Part shown: piece after piece, positions 23,172 to 33,130 of the stretch
How the letters are laid out: every line of letters starts with the position of its first letter
How positions within the stretch are numbered: the first letter of the stretch is position 1
Notes under the pieces: generated by a model
Told to the model about the DNA's origin: nothing
The model's input: the letters and a program-made list of their open reading frames with translations, nothing else
Database searches by the model: none
Origin: Mauremys mutica
Lineage: Eukaryota > Chordata > Testudines > Geoemydidae
Assembly (NCBI RefSeq): GCF_020497125.1
Contig: NC_059072.1
Span: 269,682,045 to 269,746,044 of the forward strand
Reading direction: 5' to 3'
DNA: 64,000 bases
Made by a program: the position numbers and the translations under genes

Positions 23172-23310
23172 AGGGTTTCTCAAACAGGGGTCGCCGTTTG
23201 TGTAGGGAAAGCCCCTGGTGGGCTGGGCCAGTGTGTTTACTTGCCCTGTCCGCAGGTCCGGCCAAGGCTCCCACTGGTCACGGATCGCTGCTCTGGGCCA
23301 ATGGGAGCTA
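23172..23310. mobile_element. hAT palindromic element, left half only
   Basis: Begins GGGTTTCTCAAACAGGGGTC, continues GGGAAAGCCCCTGGTGGGCT and GTGTGTTTACTTGCCCTGTC, and stops after GGCCAATGGGAGCT. Interior shared with 17094-17428 (GGCTCCCACTGG, GGGCCAATGGG). The facing second half and right end are missing. The terminal motif TCTCAAAC is closer to those at 38246 and 43243, so it looks like a composite within one hAT group. Confidence 0.65.
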
Positions 23311-23384
23311 TTTTTAGTTTGTCTTTATAGTCTAGGATTATTTTGCTCCAGATATATTAGCCTGAATTTTTCTAAATTAAAAAA

Positions 23385-23535
23385 AAAGATTTTTTTCTCC
23401 ACTCATGTTTTCAATCCTTCTAGGTCACTTTGTATTATTTCTCTGTCCATACTAGCATATGCAATTCCGCTCAGTCTAGTAGCATCTAGAAATTTCACTG
23501 TCACGTTGTTAAAACTACCTGAGAGATAATTTAGA
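23385..23535 (-). mobile_element. Old CR1-like LINE fragment, antisense, RT palm region
   Basis: TCAATCCTTCTAGGTCACTT, ATTATTTCTCTGTCCATACT and TAGCATCTAGAAATTTCACT correspond in reverse to the DLE-type and FADD-proximal part of a CR1/L3-like RT. Too decayed for a frame. Confidence 0.5.
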
Positions 23536-23544
23536 GTGATATTT

Positions 23545-23617
23545 ATGCAAGAGCTCAGACTAGATTATCATAATGGCCTCTTCTGGCCTTAAAAATCTAT
23601 GAATCTATAAAATATAT
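23545..23617 (+). mobile_element. CR1 LINE 3' terminus, sense
   Basis: CAGACTAGATTATCATAATG, GCCTCTTCTGGCCTTAAAAA, then TCTATGAATCTATAA: the CR1 3' UTR hairpin region and terminal octamer-type repeats. A similar terminus is at about 38110-38180. Confidence 0.75.
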
Positions 23618-26600
23618 TGGCAAAAATTGATATTTCTGAGCTGATCCTCTAGAAGCCACCCTCTTCAACTTGGTGCATAAACACTTCATTGCTATGGTCA
23701 AAACATGGTAGGTTCTTGTCTACATGCCCATCTTCTTTTACATTTTCAGTACAAGATTTTTTTTTAAACCTCAGATATGATCAATCTCATGGGAAGCCAC
23801 ATTTTCTGCTTCCTCTTCTTGCACTCAACCTTCAGAGGAACTTTATTCTATGATGTCTTAATTATAAAGTTTGTAGGGTTCTCTAGATTTCTAACTAATG
23901 AATTTTAATACTTCTTCCTATCCCGCTAATTCACCAGGGCTCACATTGCCCCCTTCAATGGTGAAACCTGTATGAGGGAGCTGTAGGGTGAGGACATTTT
24001 GCAAAGATTCCTGTAGCAACTGAGCTCCTGCCTAGTGTTCCAGTGGGAAGTGGTGCATCAAGGTTTGCCTTGTGTCAAGAAGGCTGTGGGGCTTAGCAGT
24101 TCCCCAAGAATTCCCAGGAGGCCAGAAAGCTGGGTTTCAGCTGCTCCTCAGTCCGTGGCTCCTGCACTTGTGCCATCCTGTGTCTCTTACATGGAAATAA
24201 CTAAGTTGTGGCTATTTATTGTACAGGGGGAAAATGTTAAATGAATTTCCAAATGGGTTCTGGATATTTCCAAGATTAAAAATGTGAGTAGAGTGGAATG
24301 GTCCAAATCACTTTTATGTCTAGTGCTCTTAGCCGAGACAAAGATGTGTGAACCCAAATCATTACTTCCATTTCCCCCCCCCCTCTGTGAACAGCTCTAA
24401 GGTTCAGTACAATTAAGATATGAAACCTCACTATATCCAGCCTGGTATCAGCAACAAAGCTCAGATTCCAGGTCTAGCCACTGACCAGAGGTCCAGTTTG
24501 TAAGACATGTTGATTAGCGTGCTGCTGACACAGTCCTAGTCACCAGAGGGGAATAATTTTGCCATGTTTTGATGGTATATAATGAGAAACTCCAACCCAA
24601 AAAATAAATCTAAATCTTTCCTCTATATAATAGAAATTATTATTTTCATAGTAATCATCTTCTCTTCCTGTTCTGCCATAAGCTATCAATATACTGTCTT
24701 AAATATAATTAGGGTAACTTATCATATCTGCAAGAGCCTGTGTCATTATAATCCAGCTCTCCAAACTGACAGGTCATGTAAAATTAAAAAAAAGAATAAT
24801 AAAACTGTTCTACACATACTCATATATACACACATATTCCCAACATAACACATTTCTCATTTCAGTGTCAAGGAACAACAACAAAAATTCCATCACAGAT
24901 AATCACATAAATTAGAGGTCACTACTAACAACAGTACACTTAAATAATAAATCATTGAGGCTGAAGAAAATGGAAAGCTTATTATTAAGTAATATAAGGT
25001 ACCATGTTTGGATCTCTCTTTCTGACAGGGAAGCCAAGACCTTTTGTTCCTGTATGCAATGCTTTTGCAGGCTGATGCATTATCACTGCCCCACATGAAT
25101 ATCGCACTGATACAAACATGACCTTGTGCTCTAAATCCTGCATCTACTGAAGGCTAAACATTCATTGCTTCCTTAAGGATCAGCATGAAGCAGGTGCCAA
25201 GTGAATCAGATGTAAGAGAGATACATGTATTTCACTGCTATAAACTAATATCTGTTGTGCACTTTACAAAGTATCTACGTATGGATATCAGAGGGCCAAG
25301 GGTTCCTATTTCTTACATTTCAAGAAAGCAAATGAGAGTGAGGAAAAAAGTAGCAGAACTACTGCATTTTTTTAGTGGGCATTGTTTGATTTCCTTTACA
25401 AATTCTCATATAACTGCCAATCAAAAAATAAGTAATATTCAGATGTTAATCCTGGCTCAAAAGTAATCTCTTGTGGGCAACTTTTAATGCTGCAGATGTT
25501 TTGTCCTTCTCTTCTCATAAGTGTCAAAAGCAGCCTGAGAGTACAACAGCCTAATAAACATCAGAACCTATTTTAAGAACATTTTGTCTGTCATTTATTG
25601 GAACTTCTGCCATTTATGGTCACAGAGAGAAGTGATCAAATTGTACACCGCTGCAATGGAGAAGAAATTTGTCCACTTAGTCACGGTGTACTGGACACCT
25701 GGTACTTCATGCATCCGCAGTCCTAAATTGTTGTCCTTCACCTTTGTTCACGTTTTCAGTCTCTAATAGCTTCCATTTAGAAGCTTGTCTCCTTTAATTT
25801 AGTCATGAGTGCACTTTCCAAAGAACTGCCAACTATTAGAAACCTAAAGCAGTATTAAACTGTAGCCTCCTCAGGGCAGATGTCTGTCAGTTTGAACATT
25901 CGGGGAAAAAAGAGTGGATTGTAACGTAATTACTTTTATAGAGAGAGTAGCTATTTATGTGCTTGTTTTGTGATAGTAATGGACTTCGAAAATATAGCCT
26001 GTCATACTATTCAAAATCAGATCATGAGCAGCCATAAAATAGTATTTCAAATTCAAACAATGGATCAAAAGAGAATCCTTTTACTAATGCACTCTGACAA
26101 GAAAGTACTAACTCTATCATGGAAAGAAGTAGATGGATTGAATTTCTATACTTAATGAAGTTAAAATGACAATGAAGGAAAGAGTTATTGAATAGGCTCC
26201 AACAGTCAGGAGTACTGGAATCCTAAGAGGGCCACCTGCCAATTACATTTAATATGCTAATACTATTACAGTACATGAAATTTTCTATTCTACCCATAAC
26301 GGTCTTGTTAACAGTAATTAAATGTTAAGACATTCCGCTTCAAAAAGAAGAGTGAAATTATTTTTACTAGAACTAAAGGAAAACTTTTTAAATTAGTATT
26401 TGAATAGCAAAAGACTGAATTCCCACTACTGTTACCTATCAGCTCTGTGTTCTTGGGGAACCAGTGCACAGTACCCAGCCTGTCTGACTCACAAAAGACC
26501 TTCCTCCTCCCCAGCCTCTGCTTGAACCAAAGCGGATAAGAAGAAAGACTTACAAAAAGCAATGAAAAGGCAGGGAGAAACGCACCTAAACACCTCCAGA

Positions 26601-26640
26601 CAAGGGTGACAAGATTAAGGAAACTCCCCTAGCCTCATTT
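23618..26640. other. Three kb of unique DNA, no gene seen
   Basis: Only frames of 60-93 codons without family features. A C-homopolymer (about 12) is at 24373-24384. No repeat family, tRNA or rRNA recognised. Confidence 0.4.
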
Positions 26641-27500
26641 GCATTGGAGATGGAACAGGGAGGCATCTCTATTAGTACACAGAATGGAGAACAGAGATTC
26701 CAAGGCAAGAATCACACTGAGCTATGGGACCAGAAAAGCAGGGAAGCACTGCATGATGGGGGATCTCTGCTCCAGATGTTAATGAACCCACACCTGCACT
26801 CATCCAGCTCAGCAGTTATCAGACCAATTATAGTAATAAATCCTTTATTGGTATCCAAAATAGTGAAGCTGCCCAATTGCATTGTGAGCTCCCTCGAAGG
26901 AACACAGCCTGTAGCCAGGAATGATCAGTTCCTATTGTCTAGCCTGAACAAAACAACTTTGTCACACTCCCTTGAGCCATCAGTTTACCATAAACAAATC
27001 TAGTGTTCTCCCTTGAACCACTGTTCTTCCCCTACAAAAACCCCTACCCATGCTCACGTAAATGCTCTGATGCCTAGATCCAAAATCTGCATCAGTTCCA
27101 TTGGGACTTCATCTTCTCCTGACTGATCGTGCTGGGGGCTCTGCCTGTCTCCAGCACTCCGGACCCTCAGCTATTACCACCACTTGGGACCCCTGATCGA
27201 TTCAAGCTTCACAGAGTGGTGAGAACCCAGCTCTCTCTCTCGGTATGGCCTTCTGACCCTGACTTGTGTTGTCAGTTATAGTTTTCTAAACCTGACTTTT
27301 ATAATCAAATTTAAGTTAGATTTAATATTATACCTGTTATGTTTGATTCCCCTTGTGTGGTTATTACCTGGCAATAAAGAACTTTCATGGTAAAGCTCGT
27401 TGCTTCTCTCCCTCCCTCCCTCCCCATGGGTGTTTTTTGGCATCACCGTTCGCTCTGCAGCAACACTCCTTGTACTGAAGCTAAAGATCCCTGCAGCACC
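26641..27500 (+). repeat. Possible LTR fragment with polyA signal
   Basis: The part from about 27030 has a TATA-like CTACAAAAACCCC. A CT-rich stretch follows, with AATAAA at 27373-27378 and a pyrimidine-rich (CCCT)n run. This order (TATA-like, leader, AATAAA, short tail) is that of an LTR read on the plus strand. I see no paired TG/CA ends, primer-binding site or target duplication, so retroviral or gypsy origin is open. The 119-codon frame 26644-27003 has no family features. Confidence 0.35.
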
Positions 27501-27579
27501 CCAAATTCCTGTGGGGTTTGCTCATCAAGTGGGTTACTACCAGAACAATTGTAATGTGAAAGTGGGTATAGGAACATAA

Positions 27580-27815
27580 TGAGTCCAAGGGCATATAAGG
27601 GTGGCAAATTGAAAGTGCTGCTCCACCCAACCTGCTCAGGCGTACTCTATGGCATATGAGGGTGATAGCTTGGAGGTGCTGTTTGACCCAGCCTGCTGAA
27701 TCCAAGGGCCTATGAGGGTGACAGCTTGGAAATGCTGCTCGTCCCAACTTACTGGGTCCAGGGACATATAAAGGGTCAGCTTGGGAGTGCTAATTAACCC
27801 AGTCTCTCAGACGCG
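27580..27815. repeat. Minisatellite, four copies of a ~55-61 bp unit
   Basis: Units start near 27590, 27651, 27707 and 27762 with GGCATATAAG, GGCATATGAG, GGCCTATGAG and GGACATATAA. Each continues with a GGGT(GACA)GCTTGG-type block, a GTGCTG(C/T)T block and CCCA(A/G)CCTGCT. Copies have diverged by substitutions and a few indels, so the array is not young. The minus-strand frame 27481-27747 across it encodes a periodic peptide, which reflects the tandem array rather than a gene. Confidence 0.85.
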
Positions 27816-28949
27816 CTCTGTTAATGTGTGTGTTCATCTGATTCTGGGGCTGGAAGAACCCAGCCCTGGGGAACCTAGGTCCTGCATGATAGCTCCATTG
27901 GGAGGGAACTTGCAGCAGGGAGAAGCAGAGATCCCTATGAGAACACAAGTGACACAAAGGGTACATGGATAGAATTACAGAACCCTCCCCCCCACCCCGC
28001 CAGAAGAGTAACCATAATAAATGAGCATACCCCAAAGTAACAGGCAAATCTGGTAACACTACCAAGGGACAACAAAGCTGATCATGTCTATTAAATTGCA
28101 TTCAGTCAATAAAACTAATTAAAATAGCCACAATTTCTTTAGAATCATGCTGCTGCTTTTAATACTTGTTCCTAGGTTTTCAAAAAACATCCTTTTCACA
28201 CAAAAAAATGTACTTTCCTGGGCAAATCTGTAGATTGTAATTTTAAGAGATTTAGAGTACAACAAAGCCTAATTAAATACTAACCTATGCCATTTCTACT
28301 ACAATGTTAATGTAAAATTCAAGTTAATACTAAATGAGTTCCTCATTCATAACTGACTTTATGATAAATACACAAGAACTTAACAAGGTTCACTTATTAT
28401 AAAACATACCAGCATTTATTTTTGCTTAGCACCTTGGCCCCATGCTCCAAAGCTTCTGCCACCATGTGATATAAAATACTCAGAAAATCCCCAAAGTGAA
28501 ATTCCAAGAAGTTATGCAACAAAAGTGCTAACAGTATAACATGTTGTGAGTATTTCATTTTGTAAATGTATCCAGTCAAAAACAAGAGGTTCAAAATTTC
28601 ATGACAGAAAGGAACCCTATGAAGCCCTCAGTAATGGAAATTGGGCAGCAAACTAGAATATAGTCTCAGTAGAGAAAAGAAAGAAGAGAGATCATGTGAA
28701 AACTCAGACCCAAAATTATTGCCAAAGTACCTATACATTATATATCTACCCTATGTGTTTATACAGCTATATTTATAAAGTATCTATCAACAAAACACTG
28801 GACGAGATTTAATGGCACAGTGAGAATTATCAGCAGGCCAGTTAATTATCAGTACTACTGTACATGGAATTAGGGTCCCTAAGGTGAGCATGACATGACA
28901 GTGATTCTCCAGAATGCTTTATGTTTCAGCGAAGGCTTTCACTTATAAG
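27816..28949. other. Unique DNA, nothing recognised
   Basis: Frames of 60-100 codons without family features. A C-rich run sits at about 27985-28000. No repeat recognised. Confidence 0.4.
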
Positions 28950-29340
28950 TCCACTATCATATCGTTTTCCATTGTTATTCTTTGGGGTACATTATAGCAA
29001 AGCGCTGTGTCGCACATACTGACTTGTACTTGGTGATGTTAGGGTTCGCCATGTTCTTCTTTCAGTGGGTGTTCCAGAATCTTTGGCCGGCTCTGCCCAC
29101 TGCTCTCTTGAATGTATACCTGGATTCTGATATGATCATAGCTGCCAGATATGAAGCAATCTTTAGGATAACATGGGCCTGTTCCATTGAGGTCCTTGTA
29201 ACTCTATACTTGACTGCATAACCTACAGCAGCAACCAATTCAAGGTTCATTGTACAGTCTCTTCAGCTCAATACACTCAGGGGACAGACTGCTGTGTTCT
29301 TTACCAATTGTAGCTTCTTTGTGGATTTCTTGTTTAGGCT
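28950..29340 (+). pseudogene. Unassigned decayed ORF candidate
   Basis: From a stop at 28946 the plus frame stays open to 29221, then after a single stop continues to about 29338 with SRFIVQSLQLNTLRGQ and NCSFFVDFLFRL. The open part has hydrophobic runs (LYLVMLGFAMFFFQWVFQNL; VLVTLYL) and an Ala/Leu-rich middle. No ATG starts it; the first residue in the longest frame is encoded by TTG. Many CA/TG pairs sit where CpG would be, suggesting decay of a once CpG-rich sequence. It could be a transposon gene, an old retrocopy or chance; the minus strand is also open (62 codons, 29062-29250). I do not recognise a family. Confidence 0.2.
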
Positions 29341-29905
29341 ATGACAGAATGAGCCAGTATGATGTGTAAGGGAGCCTTGGAGGGTCAAGTGCCCCCCAAG
29401 ATTGGCCTACTGGGGGCAGAGAGGAAGTGGGGCTCTGTCCCTCTCTCTCTGCATCTCCCATACCCGAGCACGTTTGACTGCTCTTCCTGGCACCTGGGAA
29501 ATGAGTGTGTGTATATGACAGTGAGCTTCCCAGTCCGGTTTTCTAAGGCAGAAGCGGCTCTTTCCCACTGTCCCACTCCCCAGGGAGAGCAGCCAAATAT
29601 GCAGGGGAGAGGCACAGGGAGAGAAGGAAGGACAGAGAGGAGGAGCCTTCCCCCCCGCAGGTAACATGGGGCAGGGAGAATGCTGCCACCCTGGGCTGGG
29701 GCTCAGGGGTCACTGGGTAGGGGAGACACATGGGGCAGTCACATGTCCACCCCTTTACCTTATGCCCCCCCCAGTATGGAGAGGCACCAGTCATCTGCAG
29801 CTGTCCAGCCTGCAGGTGCCAACACATGAACTATTATCACAAAGTCTTCATCTGAGAGCAATGGATAGAGTCTTCCTGATAGCCAGAGGTGGAAGAAGAT
29901 ATGGT
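29341..29905. other. GC-richer unclassified stretch
   Basis: Higher GC than its flanks, with short G- and C-runs (CCCCCCCGCAGG, GCCCCCCCCAG). Overlapping frames on both strands (76-101 codons) have no family features. Possibly a dispersed repeat; I see no terminal repeats. Confidence 0.3.
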
Positions 29906-31680
29906 TAGTCCATTATGACCCACAGGCTGTACCTACATTAGGCTTGTTTTAGAAAATCTTCCACTGTTAAACTACACCATTTTAGCCCCTTTGGTGAACT
30001 AGGATAGACAGAGGATCTGCATTTTTGTTGTTACATCTAACCTTGCTCAGACCTAATCAAGGTCTCACTGGGGTAAAAATGCCAGTGCTCCATCTATGCT
30101 AGCGATTCTACTATTTCAACCTGGTATTAGTGCATTGAGGAACTTTATAATTTTTTTTAAATGATTCCAAGTTACATAGAAGGCAGGACCATTACAAGAT
30201 GTATCATACATGAGCTGACTGCTTACTTCTTCTGTTCTTCCACTTCATGGTTCATTGTTAACTTCCTCAAGACAGCTATGCATGTACTTTCATGAGTGCA
30301 GCACATACCCTGCTTGGTCTGCATCACAGGAAGCACAGCTTTGCCAGAAACATCTGGTATATTCAGCAACATCAAAAATGAAACTGGCTTTTTAATCGTA
30401 GCTATTCTTCTCCTTAATTATCTCCTAAGCTATGGGTACATGAATATAAAAGTAATTTTCTCTCCCTCTTTTCATTACTATGATAGTATTATGAATTTTA
30501 CATGCAGATAATGAACACCTAACAAACATTTTTTTTTAGAAGTGCATCAGATAGGTTAAGGTTGCTGCTAACCCAAAACTACTCTGGTAGTATCCATACA
30601 TAAATGATTTTTACCCTAGTACATTTGCAAAATAACGTGTGCCTTTTTTCAAAGCATAATGGACTAGGAATACAAAGGAAAATTTCAGTCAGAGTGGCCA
30701 ACATTTTGATGTCCTTAGACTATCGCACTGATTCATGAAAATAAATTAATAAACTGAACTACTTTGATAACTTGAAATTTGTAGAGATGTTCTTTGAATA
30801 TCTAAGGGATTTCTTAAACAGGTTTTGTTAAACATAAAAGAGTCTTTTAAAAAGACCAGAGATTTGAGAAAGCTCAGGTTCAGAAATTAGACTAATATGA
30901 ATTGTGTTTACTCAATCAAAGAAGGAGCTATATTTTACATTTATAGTTAAACACAGTTTGTCACAAATTGATCACTATTACAACATCTCTAGCATATTCA
31001 TTTTTATTAAAAAAGGGCCTGTTCTAAAACTCATGGAAATCAATGGGATTCTCTCCATTCATATCCAAATGCCATTCATATGGCACTCAAGTTGGACTAG
31101 AATGGAAAGTTACATCAGCATGGCTGCATCAGTCAGTGGCATGAAAAAAGCACACCAGGTATGGTGTAGCTACACTGACATAATCACTAGTGTAAACGCA
31201 GCCATGTCAACAGAAGAGAGCTTCCATTGATGTAGCTAATGTCATTTGGGGATGTGGTGTTCCTACACCAACAGTAGAGCCCCTTCCATTACGGTAGTCT
31301 GATCCTACACTTCGGAACTATGCCAGCACAGCAATATCAGTACAGTCTCTGTAGCTATACCCCTAGTTGCTAACTGAGGCTACAGACCATTCTTACTTCT
31401 ACACCACAGTTATGTCTTTTATAGTCCATGTAGAGTTTAAAACTTCACTTCATAATGGCCACAGATTATAGGTTTTCCTTCAAATTATAGAGCCATCAAT
31501 TAAGTGTCCGTAGACAGGTCATTTCAACACCAGAGAGAATTTCTGCCATACTAAGCCATCTTATTTCAGTCTCCGGTGAATCATTTTTTTAGCCGAACTT
31601 GCATTGTAGCTTATGTTTTAATACATACAACATTGAAAGCATGGGTTCATTTAGTAGTGGATATACAAATCTGCATGTTT
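29906..31680. other. Unique DNA with one MITE-like remnant
   Basis: About 31130-31370 (CACTAGTGTAAACGCAGCCA, then TGTAGCTAATGTCATTTGGG and TACACCAACAGTAGAGCCCC) looks like a worn sauropsid repeat with TACAC motifs. The rest shows nothing recognisable. Confidence 0.35.
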
Positions 31681-31689
31681 ATTATTATA

Positions 31690-31830
31690 GGATAGGGACG
31701 CTGGAACAATTTTATAGCAGGGGTGCTGGGAATCCCATATATGATGGCTGTCATGTGTTTGGTTGCTATTACTACTTCAAACAAGTGGGTGTTTCTGCAT
31801 TCCCAGCACCCCTAGTTCCAGCTCCCCATC
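31690..31830. mobile_element. Short non-autonomous DNA element
   Basis: GGGACGCTGGAACAATTTTA with AGGGGTGCTGGGAATCCC on the left faces CCCAGCACCCCTAGTTCCAG on the right, an imperfect terminal inverted repeat. Probably hAT-like by size and ends; no target duplication could be fixed. Confidence 0.5.
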
Positions 31831-32443
31831 TACACTCAGGTATGAAAGACTCTAATAGGACCCATTCTTCAATATAGATCTACATCCCATGTCACCATTA
31901 GTACAAACTTCTGCTTTCCTTTGAGACTAACTGACACGCTTGCTGACCATTTCAGAAGACATGCCAATGACTGAATGGGCAAAGTGAATCACTCTCATTC
32001 TGCTAGAGGTGCCCTATGTAAGATATCACCTTGCAGGATGGTGTGGAGAAGCTTGCATTGCCACTGCCTAGGCTGGCATCCTTTTTAGGGCCAGATGGTT
32101 ATTTATCATCATAAGCGAAGCAGTAATGGCCCTTTGTTTAGGTTATGTAACCCTTGCTATTATAAAAATGTTTCCAACCATTTTTTGAAGCACTTTAACA
32201 CCGCCATAGTTTGCTGCAGGAGCTTGTAATTTGGCCAGGGGGTATAGTACCAGAAGAGTGCCTTTTGCTGTCTGTAGGAAAATATGTTCAGATTTGGCTG
32301 AGTTATAAATTGTCAAAATCACTATTTAGCATCTGTGTTGTACTCCATAGAACTTGCTAAAGCTGTATGGCTAAATTTTTTGGACATTCTGTGTGTCCTA
32401 AGCATGCTCCAGCCCCACTAAGACTTCAGTTAACATAAAAAAT
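31831..32443. other. Unique DNA, nothing recognised
   Basis: No ORF with family features. No repeat recognised. Confidence 0.4.
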
Positions 32444-32503
32444 GACTCCAGAGGCGATCCTAGCAATTACAACCTGGTACTCCTAACTTCATTAGAACCT
32501 GGC
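32444..32503 (+). mobile_element. Tiny CR1-like RT remnant, sense
   Basis: Reads DSRGDPSNYNLVLLTSLEPG in one frame, close to the RGDPxNYRPVSLTS block of CR1 RT seen at 18134-18643. Only about 60 bp, so chance cannot be excluded. It abuts the truncated end of the DIRS-like element. Confidence 0.4.
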
Positions 32504-33130
32504 TACACAATCTGACTACATACATGCAAGAGGGTATATGTTCCGGAAGTCTCAGACAATTCAGTGTAATGGACTGAATTGTCTGAAACCTTGACTTGAG
32601 TCGAGTTCAATATTGTCCCTATAAATTCTATCCTCTGAACTGTCAGGAGGATAGCCTCTTCTGAGTTAACTAACTGTCTCAATGCCTTGGAAGTTGACTG
32701 GATAAGAGTTACACTGGACAGGACCTGAACTCTGGAACTGCCCCTCACCGGCCAGTTGTCCAGGTAGGGATATATTTGTACTTCTAACTGTCTCAGGAAA
32801 GCTGCTACCACTACCATATATTTTGTAAAAACCCGTGGAGCTGCCAACAAGCCAACAGGCAGCACCATGAACTGGTAATAACATTGATTTACCAGGAATC
32901 TAAGATACTTCCTGTAGCCTGGATACAGTGCCATATGGAAATAAGCATCTTTTAAGTTGAGGGCAGCATACCAGTCTGAAGGATCCAGGGAGGGGATAAT
33001 AGCAGCCAGGATGATCATATTAAACTATCATTTTTAGGTATTATTGAGTTGACATAGATCTAAAATTAGCCTGAGACCTCCCTTTACTTTTGGTATTAGA
33101 AAAGAGTGGGAATAAAACCCTTTTCCTCTG
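32503..33130 (-). pseudogene. DIRS-type reverse transcriptase, broken
   Basis: The region just right of 33018 on the minus strand reads EEKGFYSHSFLIPKVKGGLR, then LILDLCQLNN, followed by stops. The frame 32503-33018 continues with IILAAIIPSLDPSDWYAALN, LKDAYFHMALYPGYRKYLRF, YYQFMVLPVGLLAAPRVFTK, VQIYPYLDNWPV and QRIEFIGTILNST. These are the ordered RT blocks of DIRS elements. The catalytic block is YLDN where the family has YLDD, so the second Asp is lost. Sequence after SSxVKVS no longer matches the family. Confidence 0.85.

Noticed and set aside
26641..27500. A complete endogenous retrovirus
   Set aside because: No gag, pol or env frames and no second LTR; only an LTR-like order of signals.
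27580..27815. CRISPR-like array
   Set aside because: Units are whole-length tandem copies without unique spacers; a minisatellite.
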